7,124 nucleotides of DNA from Bacillota bacterium (GCA_030705945.1 JAUZPS010000249.1:1-7124); one strand, 5' to 3'. Positions 1-6,094 are shown, counted from the stretch's first letter. Numbers and translations are program-made. The notes: generated by a model from the letters alone, not told the origin.

Positions 1-45
1 AGCAATATCTTTGAGTTATTCGTAACGATTGGAGAGCTAATATGA
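1..45 (+). CDS. C-terminal end of an unidentified gene entering from the left
   Basis: Reading from base 1 gives 14 codons (ending F-V-T-I-G-E-L-I) and a TGA at 43-45. This stop overlaps the ATG at 42-44 in the ATGA arrangement typical of translationally coupled genes, and a ribosome site GGAGAG (31-36) for the next frame lies inside its last codons. Too little is visible to assign a family. The support is the coupling geometry, not the protein sequence. Confidence 0.4.
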   Translation, partial: SNIFELFVTIGELI

Positions 46-218
46 ATTCAGATGAGTATTGTGATGAAATTAAATTTGACGAAGAAAGTCAATATAAATT
101 AGGGGATACAGTTTATATAGTAAAGCATAATTATCTATACTAGAAAAAATTAATTGAAATGCTGTCGGAGCTGATCAATAGAAAAGAAATCATGGAAAAA
201 GCAAGTGAGTTTAAATAA
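42..218 (+). pseudogene. Small accessory protein gene interrupted by an in-frame TAG
   Basis: The ATG at 42 has a ribosome site GGAGAG five bases upstream and overlaps the preceding stop as ATGA. The frame runs 33 codons to TAG (141-143) and then continues in the same frame for 24 more sense codons to TAA (216-218). The continuation (K-K-L-I-E-M-L-S-E-L-I-N-R-K) is a plausible amphipathic helix, so the 59-codon frame looks like one gene with a nonsense mutation. The first part holds the pattern L-G-D-T-V-Y-I-V-K, which faintly recalls small proteins encoded by clostridial transposons (TnpW-like). That resemblance is from memory and is weak. Alternatives are a genuine 33-residue peptide, a sequencing error, or TAG readthrough. 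Everything to its right up to 448 is repeat or AT-rich DNA, which fits decayed accessory DNA. Confidence 0.45.
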
Positions 219-231
219 AGATACTTGCTAT

Positions 232-315
232 ATAAGTTGCGAAAAAGATTTTACATTAAAAATGCAGTTAATACGTCTGCATTTTACTATCAAAGCTGAA
301 CTTTTCGCAACTTAT
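232..315. repeat. 84-bp palindromic element, family 2 (hairpin 1)
   Basis: The ends are a perfect 14-bp inverted repeat (ATAAGTTGCGAAAA at 232-245, its complement at 302-315). A second inner pair, AAAATGCAG / CTGCATTTT, flanks a short centre, so the whole segment can fold into a long two-part hairpin. The left 35 bases (232-266) recur exactly, reverse-complemented, at 2834-2868. It has no T-tract suggesting a terminator. It is best read as a small non-autonomous or REP-like element. Confidence 0.6.
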
Positions 316-324
316 GAATCAAGG

Positions 325-378
325 TATATATTTTGCAATATAAAAAATGGATGTAAAATGTTTATTGCAAAATATATA
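325..378. repeat. 54-bp AT-rich palindrome, family 2 (hairpin 2)
   Basis: A perfect 16-bp inverted repeat (TATATATTTTGCAATA at 325-340, complement at 363-378) encloses a 22-base loop. The right part (348-378) recurs reverse-complemented at 2800-2830 with two mismatches. Its end sequence is related to that of the neighbouring palindrome: both contain TTGC followed by an A-rich run. It lies about 70 bp beyond the stop of the leftward ATPase gene and could affect the 3' end of that transcript, but it lacks a GC-rich stem. Confidence 0.6.
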
Positions 379-448
379 AATTAAAATGATATTAATATTA
401 AATCTTAAATTTAGGCATTTTCAGTTCTTTTGGGATTTTGTTCATATA

Positions 449-1702
449 TCAGTGATTTCCGCAATTACATCCACTTCCACCATCGCTATGCCCATGGGAA
501 TGTTCATGACCTGCGCATCCCGCATTATTTGATTTCAAATCACCGCTCAAAAATAAATTGATAACTTCATCAATGCTTCCACTTGCTCCAGTTATTATTT
601 CAATCCCTTTAGACATTAGGTTTTGTTTCGCTCCTCCACCCATTCCACCAGAAATAACAACATTTACATTATGCGATAAAAGGAAATCCGGTAATAATCC
701 ATGTTGATTACCCATTGTATTTACAACAACTTTACTTTTTACTTTTGAATTTTCGATCTCAGCGATGGTAAAGTTTTCACACTTTCCAAAATGCGCTGAT
801 ACATTTGGTCCTTCTGTGGCAATTGCAATTTTCATTATTGATTTCTCCCCTTGATTGATTTTCATAGTATTTTCGATATATTGGACAGCATCCACTAAGT
901 ACTCATTATCAATTTTTTCTATTTCGCCATTATCACAAAGCTCTGCAATTTTTGGGTCGATTGGCATTTTCCCAAGCACCTTAATGCCTAAATCTTCCGC
1001 AATAGAATCTATTTTGCTTTCACCAAAAAGCTTTATTACTTTATTGCAGTCCGGACATTTTAAATAACTCATATTTTCTACAATACCTATGATTGGCACA
1101 TTCATAGATCTAGCCATATTATATGCTTTCTTTACGATCAAAGAAACCAGATCCTGTGGAGATGTAACAATAACAATACCATCTAGTGGTATAGATTGAA
1201 AAACAGTCAAAGGAACATCCCCAGTTCCGGGCGGCATATCAAGAAATAAATAGTCGACATCACCCCAAATTACGTCTGTCCAGAACTGCTTAACCGTTCC
1301 CGCGATTATAGGACCTCTCCATATAACTGGCGAATCATCCTTCTCAAGCAGAAGATTTACCGACATAACACCGATATCATTATGCGATTTTTGGGGGTAA
1401 ATACCAAACTCACATCCCTCCGCTTTCTTTGTAATGCCAAATAGTTTAGGTATGGAAGGACCAGTAATATCGGCATCAAGTATTCCAACTTTATAACCTT
1501 TCCTACGCATCAACACTGATAATGTGGATGTTATAAGAGATTTTCCTACACCGCCTTTACCGCTTACGACACCAATTACCCTTTTAATAGAATTCAACTC
1601 ATGAGTTTTTTCAATAAAATCATGCGCTCTATTCTTGGAATTTCCTGATGAACAAGAACTCCCACAGTTTGAGCTTTCACAACTGCAACCATTATCATTC
1701 AT
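449..1702 (-). CDS. Mrp/NBP35-family Fe-S carrier ATPase fused to a NifX/NifB-like cofactor-binding domain
   Basis: This cytoplasmic P-loop protein of 417 residues is expected to bind and transfer iron-sulfur clusters using ATP. A Cys-rich N-terminus (C6, C8, C13, C17) recalls NBP35. The deviant Walker A motif is SGKGGVGKS (47-55), D-A-D lies at 76-78, and Walker B is LFLDMPPGTGD (152-162). The family signature V-E-N-M-S-Y is followed by the CPDC cluster-binding pair (C216, C219). From M290 to about residue 388 comes a NifX/NifB-type Fe-Mo-cofactor-binding domain with V-S-A-H-F-G-K-C and a G-G-M-G-G-G loop. The tail (395-417) is rich in His and Cys and probably binds metal. Ordinary Mrp proteins stop near residue 280, and the NifX-like part is often a separate gene. 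The start is set by AAAGAGGT eight bases before the ATG. The gene lies 20 bp after the DUF134 gene, in one operon. The physiological target is unknown; nitrogenase genes are not present. Confidence 0.93.
   Translation of the reverse strand: MNDNGCSCESSNCGSSCSSGNSKNRAHDFIEKTHELNSIKRVIGVVSGKGGVGKSLITSTLSVLMRRKGYKVGILDADITGPSIPKLFGITKKAEGCEFGIYPQKSHNDIGVMSVNLLLEKDDSPVIWRGPIIAGTVKQFWTDVIWGDVDYLFLDMPPGTGDVPLTVFQSIPLDGIVIVTSPQDLVSLIVKKAYNMARSMNVPIIGIVENMSYLKCPDCNKVIKLFGESKIDSIAEDLGIKVLGKMPIDPKIAELCDNGEIEKIDNEYLVDAVQYIENTMKINQGEKSIMKIAIATEGPNVSAHFGKCENFTIAEIENSKVKSKVVVNTMGNQHGLLPDFLLSHNVNVVISGGMGGGAKQNLMSKGIEIITGASGSIDEVINLFLSGDLKSNNAGCAGHEHSHGHSDGGSGCNCGNH
836..850 (-). promoter_or_regulatory. Internal ribosome site and ATG at the domain junction of the fusion gene
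   Basis: On the minus strand GGGGAG (850-845) stands nine bases before an in-frame ATG (835-833), which encodes M290, the first residue of the NifX-like domain. Translation from it would give a separate 128-residue protein (449-835). This is either a working second start or the fossil of a separate gene joined to the ATPase by loss of its stop codon. Confidence 0.5.
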
Positions 1703-1722
1703 TTACCTACACCTCTTTAATT

Positions 1723-2091
1723 TTAATTATTCTCCGCGCATTTTTCACACTTTTTCAACCCATTACAACTGCAATTACCAATACGTTTTCTACAGCAGGG
1801 TTTAGCATCTGACATCTCATAATTTCCACCATCAATTTTAATTATCTTTCCATGTACAAGCGCATCTGCTATCTTCTTTCTGCCAGAATTAATAATCCGT
1901 TGAAACGTTCCTCTTGACACATTCATGTTTTCCGCAGCGCTATCTTGATCCAATCCAAGATAGTCAGAAAGTCTAATTGATTCAACTTCTTCAATACTTA
2001 AGACTATTTCGTCTTCATTGTTGATCTGAGGATGAAAGCATGAATTATCAGGTACAAAACCAACCATCCTGCATTTCTTTGGTCTTGGCAT
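1723..2091 (-). CDS. DUF134-family helix-turn-helix protein with a Cys-rich tail
   Basis: This 122-residue protein starts M-P-R-P-K-K-C-R and carries the DUF134 features: the segment L-S-I-E-E-V-E-S-I-R-L-S-D-Y (31-44), then a sigma-factor-like helix-turn-helix (about 48-80, with A-E-N-M-N-V-S-R-G-T-F-Q-R-I). The C-terminus holds seven cysteines (C7 and C18 are outside this tail), including CC at 99-100, CSC at 107-109 and CEKC at 115-118, which could bind a metal or Fe-S cluster. AAGGGTGAT just before the ATG is a good ribosome site. It is the first gene of the operon with the ATPase-NifX fusion. A likely role is as transcriptional regulator of its own operon, through the palindrome at its transcription start. 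That role is inferred, since members of this family are little characterised. Confidence 0.9.
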   Translation of the reverse strand: MPRPKKCRMVGFVPDNSCFHPQINNEDEIVLSIEEVESIRLSDYLGLDQDSAAENMNVSRGTFQRIINSGRKKIADALVHGKIIKIDGGNYEMSDAKPCCRKRIGNCSCNGLKKCEKCAENN

Positions 2092-2109
2092 TTAATCACC
2101 CTTCCATTA

Positions 2110-2123
2110 TGTGCATATGCACA
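2110..2123. promoter_or_regulatory. Perfect 14-bp palindrome TGTGCATATGCACA, putative operator
   Basis: The palindrome starts five bases after the -10 box of the DUF134 promoter and covers the predicted transcription start, where a bound dimer would block RNA polymerase. The DUF134 protein is the obvious candidate binder (autoregulation), but CsoR or another regulator is not excluded. The site has G and C in an otherwise AT-rich spacer and perfect symmetry, so chance is unlikely. Confidence 0.6.
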
Positions 2124-2128
2124 CAAAT

Positions 2129-2157
2129 ATATTACTACTATTTCATAAATGTGTCAA
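2129..2157 (-). promoter_or_regulatory. Promoter of the DUF134/ATPase operon
   Basis: On the minus strand a consensus -35 TTGACA (2157-2152) is separated by exactly 17 bases from a -10 TAATAT (2134-2129). Transcription should begin near 2122, about 30 bases before the DUF134 start codon. This is the best sigma-A promoter in the window. Confidence 0.8.
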
Positions 2158-2306
2158 CAAATTAAAGAAACCCCTGAACATCGGTACAATTTTGATTGTG
2201 AAGCCATTGGAAGGGATATTATCCGGTATATTAAAGAGCGTAACAATACATTTCCGAATTGAAAATGAGTAAAATAAAAAGTGGGCGCATACCGGGCGCG
2301 ACAAAT

Positions 2307-2329
2307 AAAAAAAAATTAACAGATAATTT
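2307..2329 (-). terminator. Weak AT-rich terminator after csoR
   Basis: Seven bases past the csoR stop, the minus strand reads AAATTA, five loop bases, TAATTT, then runs into an uninterrupted T tract (nine T, 2315-2307). The stem has no GC pair, so termination would depend mainly on the T run. It could separate csoR from the DUF134 operon, which has its own promoter. Confidence 0.35.
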
Positions 2330-2335
2330 GAATTT

Positions 2336-2620
2336 CTATTCTGCAAATCTCATGAAACTTTGAATTGTTTTTGCAAGTTCACCTAATACTTTTTCTTTGT
2401 CTTCATCTGAAGCTGCATTTTGAATACAAGTCATCGAATGCTTTTCTAATATAAGACCGCCAACCTTGTTAATCGCTGCGCGTACTGCTGCAATTTGTGT
2501 CAATATATCAACGCAATACTTTTCTTCCTCAATCATTTTTTGTATTCCTTTAACTTGTCCTTCTATACGTCTGAGTCTTTTTAACACATCTTCCTTCGTT
2601 TCTATGTTTTTTTCATCCAT
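2336..2620 (-). CDS. csoR: CsoR/FrmR-family metal-sensing repressor, probably Cu(I)-responsive
   Basis: This all-helical, DNA-binding repressor has 94 residues when started at the second ATG. That start is chosen because GGAGG (2634-2630) lies nine bases before it, whereas the ATG at 2629 directly touches GGAGG and is too close. The family core R-L-R-R-I-E-G-Q-V-K-G-I (15-26) is present. In this numbering the ligands are Cys36 (Y-C-V-D), His61 and Cys65 (H-S-M-T-C), the C-H-C set and even the positions of Mycobacterium tuberculosis CsoR. This favours Cu(I) over nickel (RcnR), formaldehyde (FrmR) or persulfide (CstR) sensing. A GGGGTAT half-site lies in its leader. No copper ATPase or chaperone gene is visible in the window; the nearest genes handle Fe-S clusters. 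The family is certain, the ligand less so. Confidence 0.92.
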   Translation of the reverse strand: MDEKNIETKEDVLKRLRRIEGQVKGIQKMIEEEKYCVDILTQIAAVRAAINKVGGLILEKHSMTCIQNAASDEDKEKVLGELAKTIQSFMRFAE

Positions 2621-2635
2621 GTTTAACATCCTCCA

Positions 2636-2652
2636 ATACTATATAGGGGTAT
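2636..2652. promoter_or_regulatory. CsoR-type operator in the csoR leader
   Basis: ATAC-N9-GTAT contains the half-site ATAGGGGTAT. Known CsoR operators in Firmicutes have the form ATACCC...GGGTAT. One arm here fits and the other has lost its C run. It lies between the predicted start of csoR transcription and the ribosome site, a position suited to autorepression. Confidence 0.45.
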
Positions 2653-2658
2653 ATAAAT

Positions 2659-2686
2659 ATTATATATCATTTGATATTTTTTTCAA
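2659..2686 (-). promoter_or_regulatory. csoR promoter
   Basis: On the minus strand, -35 TTGAAA (2686-2681) and -10 TATAAT (2664-2659) are separated by 16 bases. Transcription would start near 2652, at the edge of the operator-like site, giving a leader of about 30 bases. Confidence 0.55.
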
Positions 2687-2696
2687 ATTTCTAATA

Positions 2697-2801
2697 TATA
2701 TAAAAAGCACTATTAATCTTACATTTGACGGAGCAAAATAACGAACGCTTTAACGTTATTTTGTGATAGGCAAATGTAAAAGATTAATTGCTTTTTATCT
2801 A
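2697..2801 (+). repeat. 99-bp palindromic element, family 1, copy A (core 2700-2798)
   Basis: The element folds end to end. Outer stem ATAAAAAGCA/TGCTTTTTAT (10 bp), a CT bulge, 9-bp stem ATTAATCTT/AAGATTAAT, an AA bulge, 7-bp stem ACATTTG/CAAATGT, an asymmetric 6x7 internal loop, then 10-bp stem CAAAATAACG/CGTTATTTTG with a 10-base loop. It is identical over 105 bp to copy C (7018-7122). It sits in the 502-bp space between the csoR and typA start codons, right against a family 2 repeat. It encodes nothing and looks like a MITE-type element. Confidence 0.8.
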
Positions 2802-2868
2802 TATATTTTGCAATAAACATTTCGCATCCATATTGCATTTTTAATGTAAAATCTTTTTCGCAACTTAT
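2800..2868 (-). repeat. Family 2 hybrid repeat abutting copy A
   Basis: Bases 2834-2868 are an exact reverse complement of 232-266 (35 bp). Bases 2800-2830 match the reverse complement of 348-378 with two mismatches. The segment therefore joins one end of each of the two left-hand palindromes and lacks the roughly 80 bp between them. As a unit it is itself an imperfect palindrome centred on TGCA, with about 21 of 30 arm positions matching. Confidence 0.65.
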
Positions 2869-2998
2869 TTCGATAGATGAATCTTAATAATTCCTATTGT
2901 TATTAAATTCTGCAAATTATTAAAATTTATGACTTATATTTTATGGAAGTTTAGAAGTTTATCATAAACAACACAAAAAAACACAAAAATCTATCACC

Positions 2999-3027
2999 TT
3001 GTATCAATTTAAATAATATGGTATAAT
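2999..3027 (+). promoter_or_regulatory. typA-mltG promoter
   Basis: TTGTAT (2999-3004) and TATAAT (3022-3027) are 17 bases apart, and a TG one base before the -10 gives an extended -10 element. The start would be near 3034, leaving a leader of roughly 90 bases before the typA GTG. No other good promoter is visible between 2869 and 3122, which is otherwise AT-rich and featureless. Confidence 0.65.
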
Positions 3028-3122
3028 TTTTGCGCATAACTTATACTGATTTGAATTAAATTTTGTTAATTTATACAAATTAGATATATATGAAATTTAT
3101 TGCAAGAGAAAGGAATTTTTTT

Positions 3123-4946
3123 GTGAACAGTACAAGAGAAAATTTAAGAAATATTGCAATTATCGCGCATGTTGACCATGGAAAGACTACTTTAGTTGAT
3201 GTTATGTTAAGACAAAGCGGGATTTTTAGAGAGAACGAGCAGGTGCAGGAAAGAGTAATGGATTCTAATGACCTGGAAAGGGAAAGAGGAATCACAATTC
3301 TTGCAAAGAACACAGCTATTAACTATAAGGGCACAAAAATTAATATAGTAGATACGCCGGGGCATGCCGATTTTGGTGGAGAGGTTGAACGTATTTTAAA
3401 AATGGTCGACGGAGTATTGCTTCTTGTTGACGCTTTCGACGGACCAATGCCTCAAACCAGGTTTGTATTAAGAAAAGCCCTTCAGCTTAACTTAAAACCG
3501 ATCGTTGTTGTTAATAAGGTTGACAGACCTGAAGCAAGACCGAAGGACGTTGTGGATGAAATTCTAGAGTTATTTATTGAGTTGGGAGCAGACGACGACC
3601 AATTGGAATTTCCAATAGTATACGCTTCAGCAAAGGATGGATACGCTTTTTATAATTTAGATGATGAAAAAGAAAATCTGGAGCCTTTGTTTGAGACTAT
3701 AATGAAACATGTTCCAGCTCCGGAAGGTTCGGCTGAAGAGCCCTTACAGCTTCTGGTTTCAAGTATTGACTATGATGAATATGTGGGAAGAATAGCTATA
3801 GGTAGAATTGAAAGAGGAACAATTAAGTCAGGGCAGCAGGCTGTAACCTGTAAAAAAGATGGCTCTTTATACAATATGAGAATCAGCAGATTGTATATGT
3901 TTGAAGGCTTAAAAAGGGTTGAAGCATCTGAGGCTATATTTGGCGATATTGTATCTGTTTCAGGGGTTGGCGATATAACAATAGGTGAAACAATATGCGA
4001 TGTGGAATGTCCGGAAGCGCTTCCGTTTATCGAAATTGACGAGCCGACCATAACGATGACTTTCAGTGTAAATAACAGCCCATTTGCAGGACGCGAGGGA
4101 CAATTTGTAACATCAAGGCATTTAAGGGATAGGCTCTTTAAAGAACTTGAAACAAACTTAAGTCTCAGGGTTGAGGAAACAGACTCAGCTGATGCCTTTA
4201 AAGTATCGGGAAGAGGAGAACTTCACCTCTCAATACTTATTGAAACAATGAGAAGACAAGGATATGAGTTCCAAGTGTCCAAACCAAAGGTAATTTTCAA
4301 GGAAATAAACGGTGAGGACTTTGAACCTATTGAGCATCTGACAATTGACGTGCCTGAGGACTTTATGGGTGTTGTTATGGAGAAACTTGGGACAAGAAGA
4401 GCAGAGATGGTTAATATGCATTCCGCAAACCAGGGGTATATGAGACTTGAGTTCAGAATTCCAGCCAGAGGTCTTATTGGCTATAGATCAGAATTTATGA
4501 CAGATACAAAAGGCAACGGTATAATGAACCATATATTCCACGGTTATGAGCATTTTAAGGGTGAAATTTCCGGAAGACAGAGGGGATCCATAATTGCTTG
4601 GGAAGACGGTGAAGCTATTACTTATGGGCTTTACAACGCTCAGGACAGGGGAACCTTGTTTATAGATCCGGGGATGAAAGTCTATGAAGGTATGGTAGTT
4701 GGAGAAAATGCCAGAACCGATGATATTGTAATAAATGTCTGCAAGAAAAAGCATGTGACAAACATGAGAGCGTCAGGATCTGATGAGGCTTTGAGATTAA
4801 CTACTCCACTCCAGATGAGTCTTGAACAATGCCTCGAGTTTATTGCGGATGATGAACTAGTAGAGATTACTCCAAAGACTATCAGAATGAGAAAAAGAAT
4901 ATTAGATACAGAAATGAGAGCCAAATACAGGAGTAAGATGGGTTAA
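3123..4946 (+). CDS. typA: Ribosome-associated translational GTPase TypA/BipA
   Basis: This 607-residue GTPase of the EF-G/LepA superfamily binds the 70S ribosome and supports ribosome assembly and growth under stress or in the cold. The G motifs are G1 AHVDHGKTT (15-23), G2 R-G-I-T (55-58), G3 DTPGH (77-81), G4 NKVD (131-134) and G5 SAK (169-171). The beta-barrel domain follows, then EF-G-like domains III and V (G-R-G-E-L-H-L-S-I-L), and a TypA-specific C-terminal domain with F-R-I-P-A-R-G-L-I-G-Y-R-S-E-F. GTG at 3123 is chosen because AAAGGA (3109-3114) lies eight bases before it and the protein then begins right at the family's N-terminus. The upstream in-frame ATG (3090) would add 11 residues, encode the ribosome site, and has no site of its own. 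Full length and intact. It heads the operon with mltG. Confidence 0.97.
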   Translation: MNSTRENLRNIAIIAHVDHGKTTLVDVMLRQSGIFRENEQVQERVMDSNDLERERGITILAKNTAINYKGTKINIVDTPGHADFGGEVERILKMVDGVLLLVDAFDGPMPQTRFVLRKALQLNLKPIVVVNKVDRPEARPKDVVDEILELFIELGADDDQLEFPIVYASAKDGYAFYNLDDEKENLEPLFETIMKHVPAPEGSAEEPLQLLVSSIDYDEYVGRIAIGRIERGTIKSGQQAVTCKKDGSLYNMRISRLYMFEGLKRVEASEAIFGDIVSVSGVGDITIGETICDVECPEALPFIEIDEPTITMTFSVNNSPFAGREGQFVTSRHLRDRLFKELETNLSLRVEETDSADAFKVSGRGELHLSILIETMRRQGYEFQVSKPKVIFKEINGEDFEPIEHLTIDVPEDFMGVVMEKLGTRRAEMVNMHSANQGYMRLEFRIPARGLIGYRSEFMTDTKGNGIMNHIFHGYEHFKGEISGRQRGSIIAWEDGEAITYGLYNAQDRGTLFIDPGMKVYEGMVVGENARTDDIVINVCKKKHVTNMRASGSDEALRLTTPLQMSLEQCLEFIADDELVEITPKTIRMRKRILDTEMRAKYRSKMG

Positions 4947-4988
4947 ATAAAAATATTGATTTAATATTAAAGTAAAGTGGTGATAATT

Positions 4989-6080
4989 TTGGGGAATTCA
5001 AATAAAGGAAAAAAGAAGAGAAAGTGGATAGGCAGGCTTGCGCTTTTCTTATCTCTACTCTTTATATTTTTTATTTGCGCTGCTTTTTCGTATAATTATG
5101 TTTTGAAGACTCAAGATGAATCGACAGAAAAACCTTTACCCAATATACCTGACGATAAAAAGATAATGTTTGAAATACCGAAGGGCGCTACATCAGCTCA
5201 AATTATTGACAAGCTTGCAGATGACGGTATAATTAAAAATTCTTTTATTTTTAAAATGCTTTCAAAAATAAATGGCTATGATGGCACTTATAAGTCGGGG
5301 ACTCATATATTGAGCAATAATTTAGATAACGATACAATAATGAGAATACTTTCAAGCGACCCTATAACTAAAAAGATTTTAATTCCTGAAGGATTTACGT
5401 TTAAACAGATTGAAGACAGGTTATACAAGGAAAAGCTTATTGATAAGTCAAAATTTGCCAGTCTAGCCTCGAATGAGAAATTTGATTACAAATTCCTCAA
5501 TGGAATACCGTCGGGTGAATTAAGGCTTGAAGGATATTTATTTCCAGATACCTATACTTTTGATATTAAAAGCGGTGAAAAAGCCATAATCAACAGAATG
5601 CTTTCAAGATTTGACGAGATATTCAAACCTGAGTATTACGATAAAGCCAAAGCATTGGGCTTGACGCCAAAACAGGTTGTTATACTTGCTTCAATTGTTG
5701 AAAGAGAAGCTAAGGAATATGAAGAAAGAAGACTTATTGCAGGTGTATTTTACAACAGGCTTAGGAGTAAAAGCCCTAACCTTAAAAAGCTTCAATCCTG
5801 CGCCACAATACAATATATATTCTTAAACAGAGATGGAGCTGTTAAACCAAAGCTTACTGACGCAGACACAAAGATTGTCGACCCTTACAATACTTATCAA
5901 ATCGAGGGCTTGCCTCCAGGGCCTATATGCTGTCCTGGTAAAGAATCAATTGAAGCGGCTTTAGAGCCTGAAAGCACTGATTATTATTACTTTGTGTCAA
6001 AAGGAGACGGAACTCACCAGTTTTCAAGTACTCTAAGCGAACATCAGGCAGCGGTAAAAAAGTATGGATTATTTAATTAA
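4989..6080 (+). CDS. mltG: Endolytic murein transglycosylase MltG (YceG-like)
   Basis: This single-pass membrane enzyme cleaves nascent glycan strands and is thought to set their length. Started at TTG 4989 it has 363 residues. A Lys/Arg-rich cytoplasmic segment (5-15) is followed by one membrane helix (about 16-38), an extracellular LysM-like domain (about 58-125), and the YceG catalytic domain. The catalytic Glu is E238 in L-A-S-I-V-E-R-E-A. Family motifs E-G-Y-L-F-P-D-T-Y, A-G-V-F-Y-N-R-L and N-T-Y-x-x-x-G-L-P-P-G-P-I are present. The TTG is favoured because the preceding AAAGTGGTGAT (4974-4984) matches the anti-Shine-Dalgarno at 9 of 11 bases and would be destroyed as a leader if the GTG codons at 4977 or 4980 were starts. 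It begins 42 bp after typA without a terminator between them. Its stop is 14 bp from repeat copy B. Confidence 0.95.
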   Translation: MGNSNKGKKKRKWIGRLALFLSLLFIFFICAAFSYNYVLKTQDESTEKPLPNIPDDKKIMFEIPKGATSAQIIDKLADDGIIKNSFIFKMLSKINGYDGTYKSGTHILSNNLDNDTIMRILSSDPITKKILIPEGFTFKQIEDRLYKEKLIDKSKFASLASNEKFDYKFLNGIPSGELRLEGYLFPDTYTFDIKSGEKAIINRMLSRFDEIFKPEYYDKAKALGLTPKQVVILASIVEREAKEYEERRLIAGVFYNRLRSKSPNLKKLQSCATIQYIFLNRDGAVKPKLTDADTKIVDPYNTYQIEGLPPGPICCPGKESIEAALEPESTDYYYFVSKGDGTHQFSSTLSEHQAAVKKYGLFN

Positions 6081-6094
6081 TATTAATTAAATAT

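Noticed and set aside
42..218. TAG at 141-143 as a recoded codon (pyrrolysine or suppressor)
   Set aside because: The gene is a small unknown and nothing in the window indicates recoding machinery. A nonsense mutation is simpler.
855..1067. Plus-strand open frame inside the ATPase fusion gene
   Set aside because: It is antisense to strongly conserved coding sequence and is Ser/Ile/Phe-rich, as expected of a shadow.
2143..2346. Open frame of 67 codons on the minus strand between csoR and the DUF134 gene
   Set aside because: It starts inside the end of csoR, spans the T tract and GC-rich patch, covers the -35 of the DUF134 promoter, and has a meaningless composition.
2466..2741. Plus-strand open frame across csoR and repeat copy A
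   Set aside because: It is antisense to csoR, then runs through its promoter and into non-coding repeat DNA.
3034..3122. typA leader considered as a riboswitch or cold-shock element
   Set aside because: It is AT-rich with only a weak six-pair stem (3057-3073). No conserved riboswitch core or cold-shock motif could be recognised.
3770..4051. Minus-strand open frame within typA (others at 3080-3313, 4230-4421, 4488-4754, 4682-4924)
   Set aside because: All are antisense shadows of typA, without ribosome sites or domains.
4947..4976. AATATT-type inverted repeat between typA and mltG considered as a terminator
   Set aside because: It has no GC pairs and no T tract, and the gap is only 42 bp, so cotranscription is more likely.
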